Shown piece after piece: positions 50,927 to 61,235 of a stretch of DNA of 64,000 nucleotides. This stretch comes from Pseudoduganella violaceinigra DSM 15887 (GTDB taxonomy: Bacteria > Pseudomonadota > Gammaproteobacteria > Burkholderiales > Burkholderiaceae_D). Below the pieces are notes generated by a model, which was given only the letters and a program-made list of their open reading frames with translations, ran no database searches and was not told the origin of the DNA. Made by a program: the position numbers and the translations under genes. The stretch lies in contig NZ_KE384357.1 of NCBI RefSeq assembly GCF_000425385.1, positions 270,579 to 334,578 of the forward strand, given 5' to 3'. Within the stretch, counting starts at the first letter, position 1; every line of letters starts with the position of its first letter.

Positions 50927-51286
50927 TTACAGGCCTTGCGCGTCGATGTCGGCCAGCGACTCGCGGCCCTTCTCGGTAATGGCAAAGCCGCCTTCGGCTT
51001 CGGCGATATGCGACTTCTTGCCGAGGAAGAGCGCCACGTCCTTGTCCGCCACGGGCCCCGGCGCCACGGCCAGGGCGCGCAGCGCCATGATGCAGCGGCG
51101 CAGGAAGAGCTGCTGCTTGCCGGCATCGGTGAGGATGATGGCGCCGCTGCGCTCAAATTTGATCAGCTTGATGCCCGACAGGCGTTTGCTGTTGCGGCCG
51201 ACGCAAGCGCTGGGCCTGCCCTTGATGCCGCGGGCAATCTCGTCCAGCGCGTTGAATTCGTCCGTACTCAGTTTTTCGTTTTTCAT
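50927..51286 (-). CDS. Hypothetical protein, 119 residues
   Basis: ATG at 51286. Contains STDEFNALDEIARGIKG, RNSKRLSGIKLIKFERSGAIILTDAGKQQLFLRR and FAITEKGRESLADI, two winged-helix-like turns (LTDAGK and ITEKGR are typical wing/turn segments of MarR-like folds). Probably cytoplasmic and possibly DNA-binding. In operon with the methyltransferase (6-nt gap). Confidence 0.65.
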   Translation of the reverse strand: MKNEKLSTDEFNALDEIARGIKGRPSACVGRNSKRLSGIKLIKFERSGAIILTDAGKQQLFLRRCIMALRALAVAPGPVADKDVALFLGKKSHIAEAEGGFAITEKGRESLADIDAQGL

Positions 51287-51353
51287 TGCTCGTGTTCCAT
51301 GATGGTGCAATTGCAACCCATCATGGTACGCGCACGCCGCGGGCGCGGCAAGC

Positions 51354-51491
51354 TTACTTGAGCGTGCGCAGGGCCAGCCACACCAGCACCATCCCGGTCA
51401 CGGCACTCGCGCACACCAGCGCCTGGAGGCGGCGGCTGTGCAGATCGAAACGGCGTTTGAGGTAGATCTTATTGTGCAGCGAGTTGCCCAT
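51354..51491 (-). CDS. Small single-pass membrane protein, 45 residues
   Basis: ATG at 51491 is preceded by GGAGG 5 nt upstream, which decides the start. A basic N-terminal half (KRRFDLHSRRLQ) is followed by a hydrophobic helix ALVCASAVTGMVLVWLAL. Function unknown. Confidence 0.6.
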   Translation of the reverse strand: MGNSLHNKIYLKRRFDLHSRRLQALVCASAVTGMVLVWLALRTLK

Positions 51492-51675
51492 GGCGGCCTC
51501 CGACGGGGAAAACGAGAGTCGATGACCTATTATAGAAACTTGATGGTGACGCGGATGTGACAGGGGCGCAAAAACCACAAATATATTTTCCTCACGCAAC
51601 ACCTATTACCTTTCAGAAAACAAGCGACAGCCCTTGGCGGGCACTGCTAACATCTGGCGGGAAGGAGGGTCCATC

Positions 51676-51861
51676 ATGGAGCAGCCAGCACCGGCGCCGC
51701 CTGAAAAAGGCCGCCCATTCATTGAAGAGGCCGACATCGGCAGCGGCGAGAAAACGCCGGGCGAGCAGGAAACCGACGAACAGATCCGCCAAATTCCGCC
51801 CTTGCCCGAACCGGGCGTCAAGCCTGCATCGGCGGGGGTTTCGGCACCGGTTCCTCGATAG
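51676..51861 (+). CDS. Small Pro/Glu-rich protein, 61 residues
   Basis: ATG at 51676 with GAAGGAGGG upstream. Acidic and proline-rich (APAPPEKGRPF, EKTPGEQETDEQIRQIPPLPEPG), likely disordered. Its 3' end overlaps by 44 nt the 3' end of the small gene on the other strand. Confidence 0.6.
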   Translation: MEQPAPAPPEKGRPFIEEADIGSGEKTPGEQETDEQIRQIPPLPEPGVKPASAGVSAPVPR

Positions 51862-51955
51862 GCGGCTCGGCCGGCCTGGGCAGGTCGTCCGGCGGCGGGT
51901 CTTTTTCCGGTTCGGGCGGAGGGAATTCGGGGTCGGGGGTGATATGCGCTCGCAT
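51818..51955 (-). CDS. Small proline-rich protein, 45 residues
   Basis: ATG at 51955 with GAGGAGT 7 nt before it. Composition is almost only Pro, Glu, Asp and Lys (PPPEPEKDPPPDDLPRPAEP). Tail-to-tail overlap of 44 nt with the plus-strand small gene. Probably disordered; function unknown. Confidence 0.6.
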   Translation of the reverse strand: MRAHITPDPEFPPPEPEKDPPPDDLPRPAEPPIEEPVPKPPPMQA

Positions 51956-52013
51956 GGCGTGACTCCTCGATAAATATTGCCTGTTTAAACAGATCGGGCG
52001 TATTCGTCATTTA

Positions 52014-53890
<1,877 letters not shown>

Positions 53891-53891
<1 letters not shown>

Positions 53892-54487
53892 CACTGCCCG
53901 CCTTTCTGTACGTGGTAGGCCACCGACAATAATCGCGAACTGAGGCGCACATTACAGCGTTCCGCCGCCGGCAGCGAGACCTCGAAGCGCACGCGGTCTT
54001 CGACCAGGCGGAAATTGATCACGCTGCCGCTTTGCAAACCATCGTCCTGCTCGGTGACCGTGACCGTGCCATTTTTTTCGGCCGCGCGCAGCGCTGCGCC
54101 CGGCTGGTTCGCGTCGCCGCCCACAAACAGCAGTTGCAGGCCGGTCAGCGCATCGCCATCGGCCAGCCGGCGCACGCTGACGTTACGGTTGCCGACAGTG
54201 CGCCCGCTGGTGATCTGCGCCAGCTCGGCTGCGACGTCGTCCGCCCCCAGCACGCCGACCACCAGGGTCGGGCCCGGCTCGGAAGAAAACTCCAGATAGC
54301 CCAGGAATTTATACAGGAAGGCCGCCTTGACGCTGCGCTCGAGCACCGGTGTGGCGCCGCCCTGCTGCGAGCCGACCGCCAGGCAGCTGACGGCGAACAG
54401 CATCATCGCCAGCGCCAGGAGGCGATTCCTCCAGCCGTTTGCCACCAGCGGCGGCACGGCCATCAGCGTAAGGCTTGCGCTTCCCAT
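53891..54487 (-). CDS. YfiR family periplasmic protein
   Basis: 198 residues. Signal/anchor about 20-40, then the YfiR pattern: LERSVKAAFLYKFLGYLEF, VVGVLGADDVAAELAQITSGRTVGNRNVSVRRL, LLFVGGD and INFRLVEDRVRFEVSLPAAE. YfiR proteins restrain a membrane partner (a diguanylate cyclase in Pseudomonas); here the partner is likely the CHASE8 kinase. Four nt after the TonB receptor stop. Confidence 0.88.
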
Positions 54488-54491
54488 CGTC

Positions 54492-56414
54492 TCAGTATCG
54501 CATGGTCAGTTTCAGGACAGCGCGCCGCTCGAATACGCTGCGGCCGGGGTAGGCGCCCCATTCGGCGTGGCGCGTGTGCAGCAGGTTCTGGCCGGCGAGC
54601 GCGACTTCGATTTCCGGACGCACTTGCCACACCAGGTTCGCATCCAGCTCATGATACGACGGAACGTAGGGCTTGGGCATGCTGCCGTTGTAACGCAAGG
54701 TCCAGTCCAACTGCAGGTGTTCGCCAAGTTCGTGGGAAGAACGCAACTGCCAGTAACTGCTGGGGTCGTTGATCACCAGGCCGGCGGCGGTCGCATCCTT
54801 GCTGCCTGGCTTGAGGCCGGTATCCACGTCCTGCACCACCAGGCCGGCGTTCAGGCGCCAGCGCTGCAAGGGCTGCCAGCGCGCCCAGAATTCGATGCCG
54901 CGCGTGCGGCCCTCGGCCAGGTTGCGGAATTCGATACTGCCGCGATAAGGGCCAGGCGTGCTGTTCGGCTCCGTGGTGCGCAGCCTGTCGTAATCGGCAT
55001 ACCAGGCGGTCACCGAGTACGACCAGCGCTGCGCGGGCTGGGCGCGGTAGCCCAGCTCCAGCACCTTGGCCACCTCGGACTCGAAGTCCGGGCTGGTGGC
55101 GATCACGAAGCGCGGCATGCCGCCCGCAACGAAAGGCTTGGGCGGGGCCACGAAGTCGCGGTCGACGCGCGCCGGGGAACGCACGGTGCGCGACAGCGCG
55201 CTCCAGACGGTCTGCGTGGTATCCGGGCTCCAGGCCAGGCGCAGCGTAGGCAGCCATTCGGCGCCCGTATACGTGTTGTGTTCGACCTTCACGCCGCCGG
55301 TGGCGTGCAGGCCGCGCGCCAGGGTGATTTCATCCTGCGCGAACAGGTTCCCCCAGTGCATATTGCGCTGGTAAGGCCAGAAGCCGAAACCCGGGCCCGG
55401 CGTGTTGTCGTCGCGCGAATGGCGGTAGCCGCCGCCCCAGGACAGCTTGTGGATGCCGAGGCGGACGTCGTGCTGGCCTTCCACTTCCGCGCTATCGAGC
55501 CGGTCGACAAAGGCGCCGGGCTGATTGCGTTCGACGTGATCCAAGACCAGCTGCAGGCGCAGGCCGTCGCCGCGGCCCAGCCGCCGCAGATAGCGCGCCA
55601 CCAGGTTGGCGCCGGCGAGCTGGATGTCGCGCGTGCCCAATTGCCCGAGATTGCCCTGGTAGGCGTCGCCCGACAGCGAGAGACTGGCGTGCTCGAGTTC
55701 CCAGTCGGCGCGGAAGCCGGCCTGGCGCCGCTGCATGCCGGTATACGTGTTGACGCCGGACTCGGTATCGCTGTCCTGCGCCGCCATGTATTGCGCATAG
55801 GCGCGGAAGTAGCCGTTTTCCGGCAGGCGGCCGCCGAAGCGCAGGCTGGCATCGCCCTCCCCGCCCGACGCGGCCACCGACAGCAGCGTGCCCTGGCTAT
55901 CCTTCGCGTGGCGGGTGATGACATTGATCACGCCATTGACCGCGTTCACGCCCCAGATGGTGGAACCGGGCCCGCTGATCACTTCGATGCGTTCAATATC
56001 CTCCATCACCACCGATTGCGCGTCCCAGAACACGGCGGAGAAAAATGGCGAATAGACGCTGCGCCCGTCGATCAGCACCAGCAGCTTGTTGGCGAAGGGA
56101 TTATTGAAGCCGCGCGCGCTGATCGCGTAGTTGCGGGCGTCGACGCGCGCCACTTCCAGGTTGGGCGCCAGGCGCAGGGCCTCGGGCAGGCTGCGCGCGC
56201 CGCTGCGGCGGATATCGGTGGCGCTGATGACATACAGCGAGGCGGCCGCATTGCCGAGTTTTTCTTCCTGGCGCGAGACCGAGGTGACGACGATGTCGTT
56301 CAACTGCTCCAGGGTGAGGTCGGCAATGTCGCCATCAGGTACGCCGGCGGCACGCACGCCAGGCACCAGGGACAGCATGGCCAGCAACAACAATGGCGAG
56401 GATTTCCTGTTCAT
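54492..56414 (-). CDS. TonB-dependent receptor
   Basis: 640 residues with a signal peptide (about 1-22). Plug domain (about 45-160: SVSRQEEKLGNAAASLYVI, SLPEALRLAPNLEVARVD, FANKLLVLIDGRSVYSP, IERIEVISGPGSTIWGVNAVNGVINVITR) and a 22-strand-type barrel ending AVLKLTMRY. The DGRSVYSP/VISGPGS forms are those of the colicin-I/cobalamin-receptor-like group. TATAAT (minus strand, 56446-56441) is a likely -10 box. First gene of the operon with yfiR-like and kinase genes. Ligand unknown. Confidence 0.92.
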   Translation of the reverse strand: MNRKSSPLLLLAMLSLVPGVRAAGVPDGDIADLTLEQLNDIVVTSVSRQEEKLGNAAASLYVISATDIRRSGARSLPEALRLAPNLEVARVDARNYAISARGFNNPFANKLLVLIDGRSVYSPFFSAVFWDAQSVVMEDIERIEVISGPGSTIWGVNAVNGVINVITRHAKDSQGTLLSVAASGGEGDASLRFGGRLPENGYFRAYAQYMAAQDSDTESGVNTYTGMQRRQAGFRADWELEHASLSLSGDAYQGNLGQLGTRDIQLAGANLVARYLRRLGRGDGLRLQLVLDHVERNQPGAFVDRLDSAEVEGQHDVRLGIHKLSWGGGYRHSRDDNTPGPGFGFWPYQRNMHWGNLFAQDEITLARGLHATGGVKVEHNTYTGAEWLPTLRLAWSPDTTQTVWSALSRTVRSPARVDRDFVAPPKPFVAGGMPRFVIATSPDFESEVAKVLELGYRAQPAQRWSYSVTAWYADYDRLRTTEPNSTPGPYRGSIEFRNLAEGRTRGIEFWARWQPLQRWRLNAGLVVQDVDTGLKPGSKDATAAGLVINDPSSYWQLRSSHELGEHLQLDWTLRYNGSMPKPYVPSYHELDANLVWQVRPEIEVALAGQNLLHTRHAEWGAYPGRSVFERRAVLKLTMRY

Positions 56415-56555
56415 GGCTCGTTGGCTGATTGTCGTAGGGCATTATAGGCACAAGCAGCGTGAGCACGATTCACCTTGTGTAATTTGACAACATCCAGACT
56501 TGCAAAATCGCCAGCGCGCCTCAGATAGGGCCGGTTACCCCATCCAGGAGAAGCC

Positions 56556-56729
56556 ATGTTCCCCAAACCGCCCCGTCCCGAGCCGCCGCGCAAGGCGATT
56601 GCCATGCAGGTCGTGCAGCAGCGCGTGACCGGCGCGCTCGATACCAGCGTGATCGTGCTGCCGGCGCCGGACAAGCCGCCGGCCGCCGAAACACCCGCCG
56701 ATCAGGGACGCGGCATCCAGCCGATATAG
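56556..56729 (+). CDS. Small protein, 57 residues, overlapping a convergent gene
   Basis: ATG at 56556 with CCAGGAGAAGCC upstream. Begins FPKPPRPEPPRKAIA, then MQVVQQRVTGALDTSVIVLP and a Pro/Ala-rich end. Its last 28 nt overlap the 3' end of the minus-strand SMP-30-like gene. Function unknown. Confidence 0.6.
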   Translation: MFPKPPRPEPPRKAIAMQVVQQRVTGALDTSVIVLPAPDKPPAAETPADQGRGIQPI

Positions 56730-57793
56730 CCGGCGTGCAGGCTCTGGACATAAAGGCGGTCCTGGGTTTCGAGCACCGCCGTGGTTTCCGGGTAAGCCCC
56801 GCTGGGGTCCTGCAGGTCGGCCAGCACCTTGCCGTCTTCACTGAACGCAAATACGTGGCCGTAGGCCTTGGGCACCGGCCACAGCGCGCGCGGCAGGCGC
56901 AGCGTGACCTTGCGCATGAAGGGCATGCCGGCCAGCTTGTCGATGGTCGGATTGCGCGGCTTGACCAGGCCGACCCAGATCTTGCCATCGCGCCCGCGCA
57001 TCAGGTTGTCGGGATAGCCGGGCAAGTTATCGAACAGGATGGAGCGCTTGCCGCTGTCGGCATCGATCTTCCAGATGCGGTAACGGCCGGTCTCGTTGAC
57101 GAACAGCGTGCGCCCATCGCCGGACAAGGCAATGCCGTTGGCGAACGACAGCCCGCTCGCCAGGATGCGCGTCTTGCCGCTGGCCGGGTCGAAGGCCAGC
57201 ACGCGGCCGGTCGACGACTGTTCCAGGATATCGAGCACGCTCGCTTCGAACGTACCGCCCCACTGGGCCGGCGCAAAGCGGGTCGAGGCATCGGTGAAGT
57301 AGATTGCGCCGCCGGGCGCGACCACCACGCCGTCGGCGTAGCGGATCGGATCGCCATCGGCCACTTGCGTGGCCAGCACGCTGACCTTGCCGTCCGCTGC
57401 GATGGCCAGCAAGCCTTTGATCGCGTCCGCCGCGATCAGGCGCCCGCCGGCATCGAAATCGAAACCAAGCACGCGCCCGCCGGTGCTGGCGAAGACTTCG
57501 CGCTGGCTGCCGTCCGGCGCCATGCGCAGGATCTGGCCGCTGGCAACGGCGGCGTACAGCTTGCCGTCGGGGCCCAGGGCGAGATGTTCCGGCCCCTGCT
57601 CCGCACCGATGTCGATCTTCTGCAGGCCTGCCAGCTTCGTGTTCGGCAGGTGCGCGCCCACATAACCGGGCGCCTGCTGCGGCGTCCAGGAAACCGGTTG
57701 GGCCGGCACCGGCCAAAGCAGCAGGTATGCCAGGCCGGCGACCACCGTCAGCATGGCGCCTGCCGCCATCTTATGTCCCTTCGAGCTATCCAA
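56702..57793 (-). CDS. SMP-30/strictosidine synthase-like beta-propeller protein
   Basis: 363 residues. N-terminal hydrophobic anchor (about 9-27), then a six-bladed propeller: GPEHLALGPDGKLYAAV, YADGVVVAPGGAIYFTDASTRF, GLSFANGIALSGDGRTLFVNETGRYRIWKI, GYPDNLMRGRDGKIWVGL. The last pattern is that of strictosidine-synthase/APMAP-like lactonases. Likely a periplasm-facing calcium-dependent lactonase; substrate unknown. Confidence 0.87.
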   Translation of the reverse strand: MDSSKGHKMAAGAMLTVVAGLAYLLLWPVPAQPVSWTPQQAPGYVGAHLPNTKLAGLQKIDIGAEQGPEHLALGPDGKLYAAVASGQILRMAPDGSQREVFASTGGRVLGFDFDAGGRLIAADAIKGLLAIAADGKVSVLATQVADGDPIRYADGVVVAPGGAIYFTDASTRFAPAQWGGTFEASVLDILEQSSTGRVLAFDPASGKTRILASGLSFANGIALSGDGRTLFVNETGRYRIWKIDADSGKRSILFDNLPGYPDNLMRGRDGKIWVGLVKPRNPTIDKLAGMPFMRKVTLRLPRALWPVPKAYGHVFAFSEDGKVLADLQDPSGAYPETTAVLETQDRLYVQSLHAGYIGWMPRP

Positions 57794-57953
57794 GCGATTC
57801 TCCCCGCAACATTGACTGCCGATATTTTTAACTAATTATCAATCTTCGTCGAGAAATTTCGCTCGGCCTGACCGGTGATTCGATACCGCCGTGCCGCCTT
57901 GACGCGCAGCGCAAGCGGGCGCAAAGTGAATCAGTTTACGGGAAAGGAGGGGA

Positions 57954-58187
57954 ATGATGAACGAACTCGTCCCTGAAGATCTGGAGGCCGACAGCACGGT
58001 CTCCGTTGAAGGCTTAACATATACCGTCAGGGTGACCTGCGACGGCGACGGCTACCGCGCTCACCTGTCCTGGCAGCATCTGGATGGCGAGCAGCTAAGC
58101 CCGCCGTTTTCCAATCCGCGTTCGGCCATGATTGAAGGGCAGTCCATGGCCGAGGAACTGATCCTGGCCTGGCGCCTCAGACTCTGA
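57954..58187 (+). CDS. Hypothetical protein, 77 residues
   Basis: Two adjacent ATGs (57954, 57957) follow GGAAAGGAGGGG; the second has the better spacing. Acidic protein with VSVEGLTYTVRVTCDGDGYRAHLSW, a small beta-rich domain. Its 3' end overlaps the truncated DUF4256 remnant on the other strand. Confidence 0.6.
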   Translation: MMNELVPEDLEADSTVSVEGLTYTVRVTCDGDGYRAHLSWQHLDGEQLSPPFSNPRSAMIEGQSMAEELILAWRLRL

Positions 58188-58451
58188 GCAGGCTGCGGCG
58201 TCCAGCGCTGCGCGGTCAAAGCACAGGCTGCGCCGCCCGACCGGTCTCTCGGCGGAACAATCGCAAAAGACGATTTCGCCCGTAGCGGCATCAACGCGGA
58301 CGACGTCCGGTTCGCCGCCGCTGCGCGCCATGTCGTGCAGCACGCGCAGCTTGCCAGGGTTCAGCTCCAGGCGTGCCCGCACCGCCATCCACTCCAGGCC
58401 CCGATGGCGAGCCATGTGCGTGTTGAAGCGCGGCCCCAGAATGTCGATCAC
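58095..58451 (-). pseudogene. Truncated DUF4256 protein gene
   Basis: The first ~85 residues are an intact DUF4256 N-terminal half (FNTHMARHRGLEWMAVRARL, DMARSGGEPDVV, DCSAERPVGRRSLCFDRAAL). The family then continues for about 100 more residues (an ALDMAAAMG-type segment and beyond); here the frame runs instead into the antisense of the neighbouring gene (ACSESEAPGQDQF). The break is near 58196, about where the plus-strand gene ends, so the gene was cut by a deletion or rearrangement. Confidence 0.7.
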
Positions 58452-58476
58452 GGCATTTGATCAGTGAATTGCATCT

Positions 58477-59106
58477 CTAAAAGCCCTTACGGCCGGGCAT
58501 CAGGTCGTGCGGATGACGCCAACCCGGCATGTCGCTGATGCGTTCCTTCCAGGCAGCGATGTGGCGGAATTCCGCCATGTCGATGCCGGTTTCTTCCGGC
58601 ATATAGACGTAACCGGCCAGCGACAAGTCGGCGATGGTCAAACGGTCGCCGACCAGGAACGGCGTGCCCGCCAGGTGCTTGTCGACGATTCGATAGGCCG
58701 CCACTGCCCGCTCGCGCAGGAACTGGGTGACCGGCGTTTCGCCGGACTTCTGCAAGCCGTACATAAAGCGCAAGGTAGCGTAATAGCTGGTGAACTTGTG
58801 ATTGTCGAACAGGATCCAGCGCCAGATATCGCGCTTCTCCTGCTCATTGCGCGGGCCGAACTTGCCGGTGACGCCGGCCAGGTAATCGAGGATTACGCCG
58901 GACTGGCTGATTGCCAGGCCCGCATGTTCGAGCACCGGGATTTCGCCCATCTCGTTAAGGCTGTCGCGCCAGCCGTCGGTGCGGGTCTCGCCGCCGAAGT
59001 AATCGACCACCACTGGCTCCCAGTCCGCATCGGCCAGGGCCAGGAACAGCGCAACCTTGTACGAATTACCGGACGCCGCAAAGCAGTGCAATTTGAATGC
59101 CGCCAT
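58477..59106 (-). CDS. Glutathione S-transferase
   Basis: 209 residues. Thioredoxin-like N-terminal domain (FKLHCFAASGNSYKVALFLALADADW, MGEIPVLEHAGLAISQSGVILDYLA with the cis-Pro and the Gln-Ser GSH-binding pair) and a helical C-terminal domain (LTIADLSLAGYVYMPEETG). The N-terminal Ser14 region may hold the catalytic residue. Conjugates glutathione to electrophiles. Transcribed alone on the minus strand. Confidence 0.92.
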   Translation of the reverse strand: MAAFKLHCFAASGNSYKVALFLALADADWEPVVVDYFGGETRTDGWRDSLNEMGEIPVLEHAGLAISQSGVILDYLAGVTGKFGPRNEQEKRDIWRWILFDNHKFTSYYATLRFMYGLQKSGETPVTQFLRERAVAAYRIVDKHLAGTPFLVGDRLTIADLSLAGYVYMPEETGIDMAEFRHIAAWKERISDMPGWRHPHDLMPGRKGF

Positions 59107-59175
59107 ATTGCTCCTTCAAAGTTGAATAAAGCTGTCCAGCCGATGGTAATTCAGATCGCCCAAAGCTGCTTGCGG

Positions 59176-59694
59176 CTACTTCACCAGCACCTTGTCGGTA
59201 CGCCGCAGCCACGCCTCGTGCAGGACAGTCCAGGTCGCGCCGCCATCGCTGGAAGCGTCCCAGACGTGGTGCACGCCGCCGGGAACCGGCTGCCACACGG
59301 TGCGGTGGAATTCGCGCTCGCCCTTATCGTTGATGAAGTAGCCGGTCATCAGCATCCGGTCGCCCTGCCAGCCGCCGTCGATCGGCGCGAAATTGCCGCG
59401 CGCACTGGTCCAGACGTGGCGCCACAGCTTGTGCTTGCGGTCATACATGCTGAGACTCGTGCCCGCCCCATTTTCCGCACCGTTGCCACGCCACCATTCC
59501 TGCAGGACGCAACCCTGCTCGATTTTCTCGATCAGGGTATGGCCCAGCAGCTTGCCGTCGCGATCGAACGCTTCCCAATTGCCGGCCCAGAAATCGAATT
59601 GTTTGAATTCCGCCGCGCTGCATGCCGGATTTTCGGCGCTATGGGCCGGGACGCCTGCCAGCATGACAAGGGCGATCAGAAGTTGGCGAATCAT
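59176..59694 (-). CDS. Secreted DUF1579-like protein
   Basis: 172 residues with a signal peptide (about 1-20). Mature part: CSAAEFKQFDFWAGNWEAFDRDGKLLGHTLIEKIEQGCVLQEWWRG pattern, LSMYDRKHKLWRHVWTSARGNF; a calycin-like beta barrel as in DUF1579-type proteins. Function unknown. Divergent from the broken lysR gene, its probable former regulator. Confidence 0.75.
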   Translation of the reverse strand: MIRQLLIALVMLAGVPAHSAENPACSAAEFKQFDFWAGNWEAFDRDGKLLGHTLIEKIEQGCVLQEWWRGNGAENGAGTSLSMYDRKHKLWRHVWTSARGNFAPIDGGWQGDRMLMTGYFINDKGEREFHRTVWQPVPGGVHHVWDASSDGGATWTVLHEAWLRRTDKVLVK

Positions 59695-59763
59695 GGTGCT
59701 TCCTTTGGTTTTGTTTGAATGACGCCATTCTCGCCATGCACGGGGTGGCTCGATAGACCAAGA

Positions 59764-59794
59764 ATGAACAACATGCTTTCATATATGAACAACA
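59764..59794. promoter_or_regulatory. Direct repeat in the secreted-protein / lysR intergenic region
   Basis: ATGAACAACA occurs at 59764-59773 and 59785-59794, a 21-bp period (two helical turns). A candidate regulator site between divergent genes. Confidence 0.35.
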
Positions 59795-59809
59795 GGATAG
59801 AATGCCGGA

Positions 59810-60712
59810 ATGAGCAAATTCCTGACAAGCCGCCTGGACTGGAACGATTACCAGGTCATCCTGGCCGTGGCGCGCCACGGCTCCCTGTCCAAAGCGGCCG
59901 AAGCGCTCGGCTCCAGCCACCCGACGCTGTTCCGCCGCGTTCGCGCCATTGAAACCAGCCTGGGCGCCACCTAATTTGAGCGCAGCCGCCAGGGCTATAG
60001 CGCAACCGCAGCCGCCGCCGAGCTGCTGGCGCTCGCGCAAGAGTTCGACCAGCGCTTGCGCGACATGGAGCGCGACGCCGAACTTGGCGCAGCCGGGCGT
60101 CTGACCTTCACCACCACCGAGGTCCTGATGCCGCGCGTGGTACCGCCGCTCCTGGCACGTTGCCGGCGCGAACTGCCGGAAATCACCCTCCACCTGCAAA
60201 CCGGCGAAAACCTGGCCAATGTGCGCCAGCGCGAAGCCGATATCGCTTTGCGCTCGGGCGGAGAACCGGATGGCGAGCTGATCGGGCGTCTCATCTGCAA
60301 TATCGAAGTGGCGATCTACGCACCGGCGGCCTGGCCCAACGTTTCCGAAGACAATCTGCATGAGCAAAGCTGGATCACCGTGGACGAATCGCTGGGCCAC
60401 CTGGCGTCCTCGCAATGGCTGGAGGCGGAAGGCCTGATGCGGCGCGCGGTGGTGCGCTGTTCCAGCACGCTGGCCGTCTGCCGGCTGCTGGAAGAGGGAC
60501 TGGGCATCGGCATCCTGCCCTGCCACCTCGGCGACGCCAACCCGCGCCTGCGCCGCGTCTCCCCGCTGTTGCGCGATTGCCGCTCGCAACTGTGGCTACT
60601 GACGCCGCGCCAGCTGCGCGGCGTGCCGAAGGTGTCGGCGACGGTGGAATGCCTGGCCGCGGGCCTGCGCGAAATGAAAGCCCTGTTCGAAGGCAAGACC
60701 GCCGCCATCTAG
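59810..60712 (+). pseudogene. LysR family regulator with in-frame stop codon
   Basis: Read through, it is 300 residues, normal LysR length: HTH at LDWNDYQVILAVARHGSLSKAAEALGSSHPTLFRRVRAIE and a substrate domain (GRLTFTTTEVLMPRVVPPLL). Codon 55 is TAA (59972-59974) where the family has Leu (GAT-stop-FERSRQGY), a single-base change from TTA. The reading frame is otherwise clean, so the lesion is recent or a sequencing error. Confidence 0.85.
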
Positions 60713-60807
60713 GACTGATCCCACACGGGCACAAGCCCGGCGCCGATAGCAGCCTGATCGTCACTTCGCTACCTTAGCAGTAGGCGTGACCAAGTCTTAC
60801 GGCAATC

Positions 60808-61173
60808 ATGGAAAATATCGTACTTCTGGTAGACGACGACCGCGAAATCGTGGATTTGCTGTCGGCGCTCTTCCTGCAACACGGCTGGATGCCGCAAAGG
60901 GCGAACAGTGGCGCCGAAGCGCTGGCCTGCGTGCGCCGATCCATCCCGCAGGCCGTTGTCTGCGATCTGTCCATGCCTGGGATGAGCGGCTTCGATGTGG
61001 CGGCGCAACTGCGCCACGATTACGGTGAGAAATGTCCGCCCCTGATCGCCTTTACCACGTATTCCGAAAGCGATATCGCCGATTACGCCAAGGAAGCCGG
61101 CTTCAATGCCGTGGTTTCCAAGCCGTCCGAATTTTCACGGTTACTATCGGTCGTCGACGCGCACACACTGTAA
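60808..61173 (+). CDS. Single-domain response regulator
   Basis: 121 residues, one CheY-like receiver: acidic pocket VDDDRE, phospho-acceptor Asp53 in VVCDLSMPGMSGFD, Lys in SKPSE near the C-terminus. No output domain. It precedes the PAS hybrid kinase (62-nt gap), whose own receiver lacks the acceptor Asp, so this protein may be its phosphotransfer partner. Confidence 0.92.
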   Translation: MENIVLLVDDDREIVDLLSALFLQHGWMPQRANSGAEALACVRRSIPQAVVCDLSMPGMSGFDVAAQLRHDYGEKCPPLIAFTTYSESDIADYAKEAGFNAVVSKPSEFSRLLSVVDAHTL

Positions 61174-61235
61174 ATGGCCCCAGCCGCAGCACAAATCTGC
61201 TAATTTGTGAATCAACACAGGTGAGGGGAAACATT

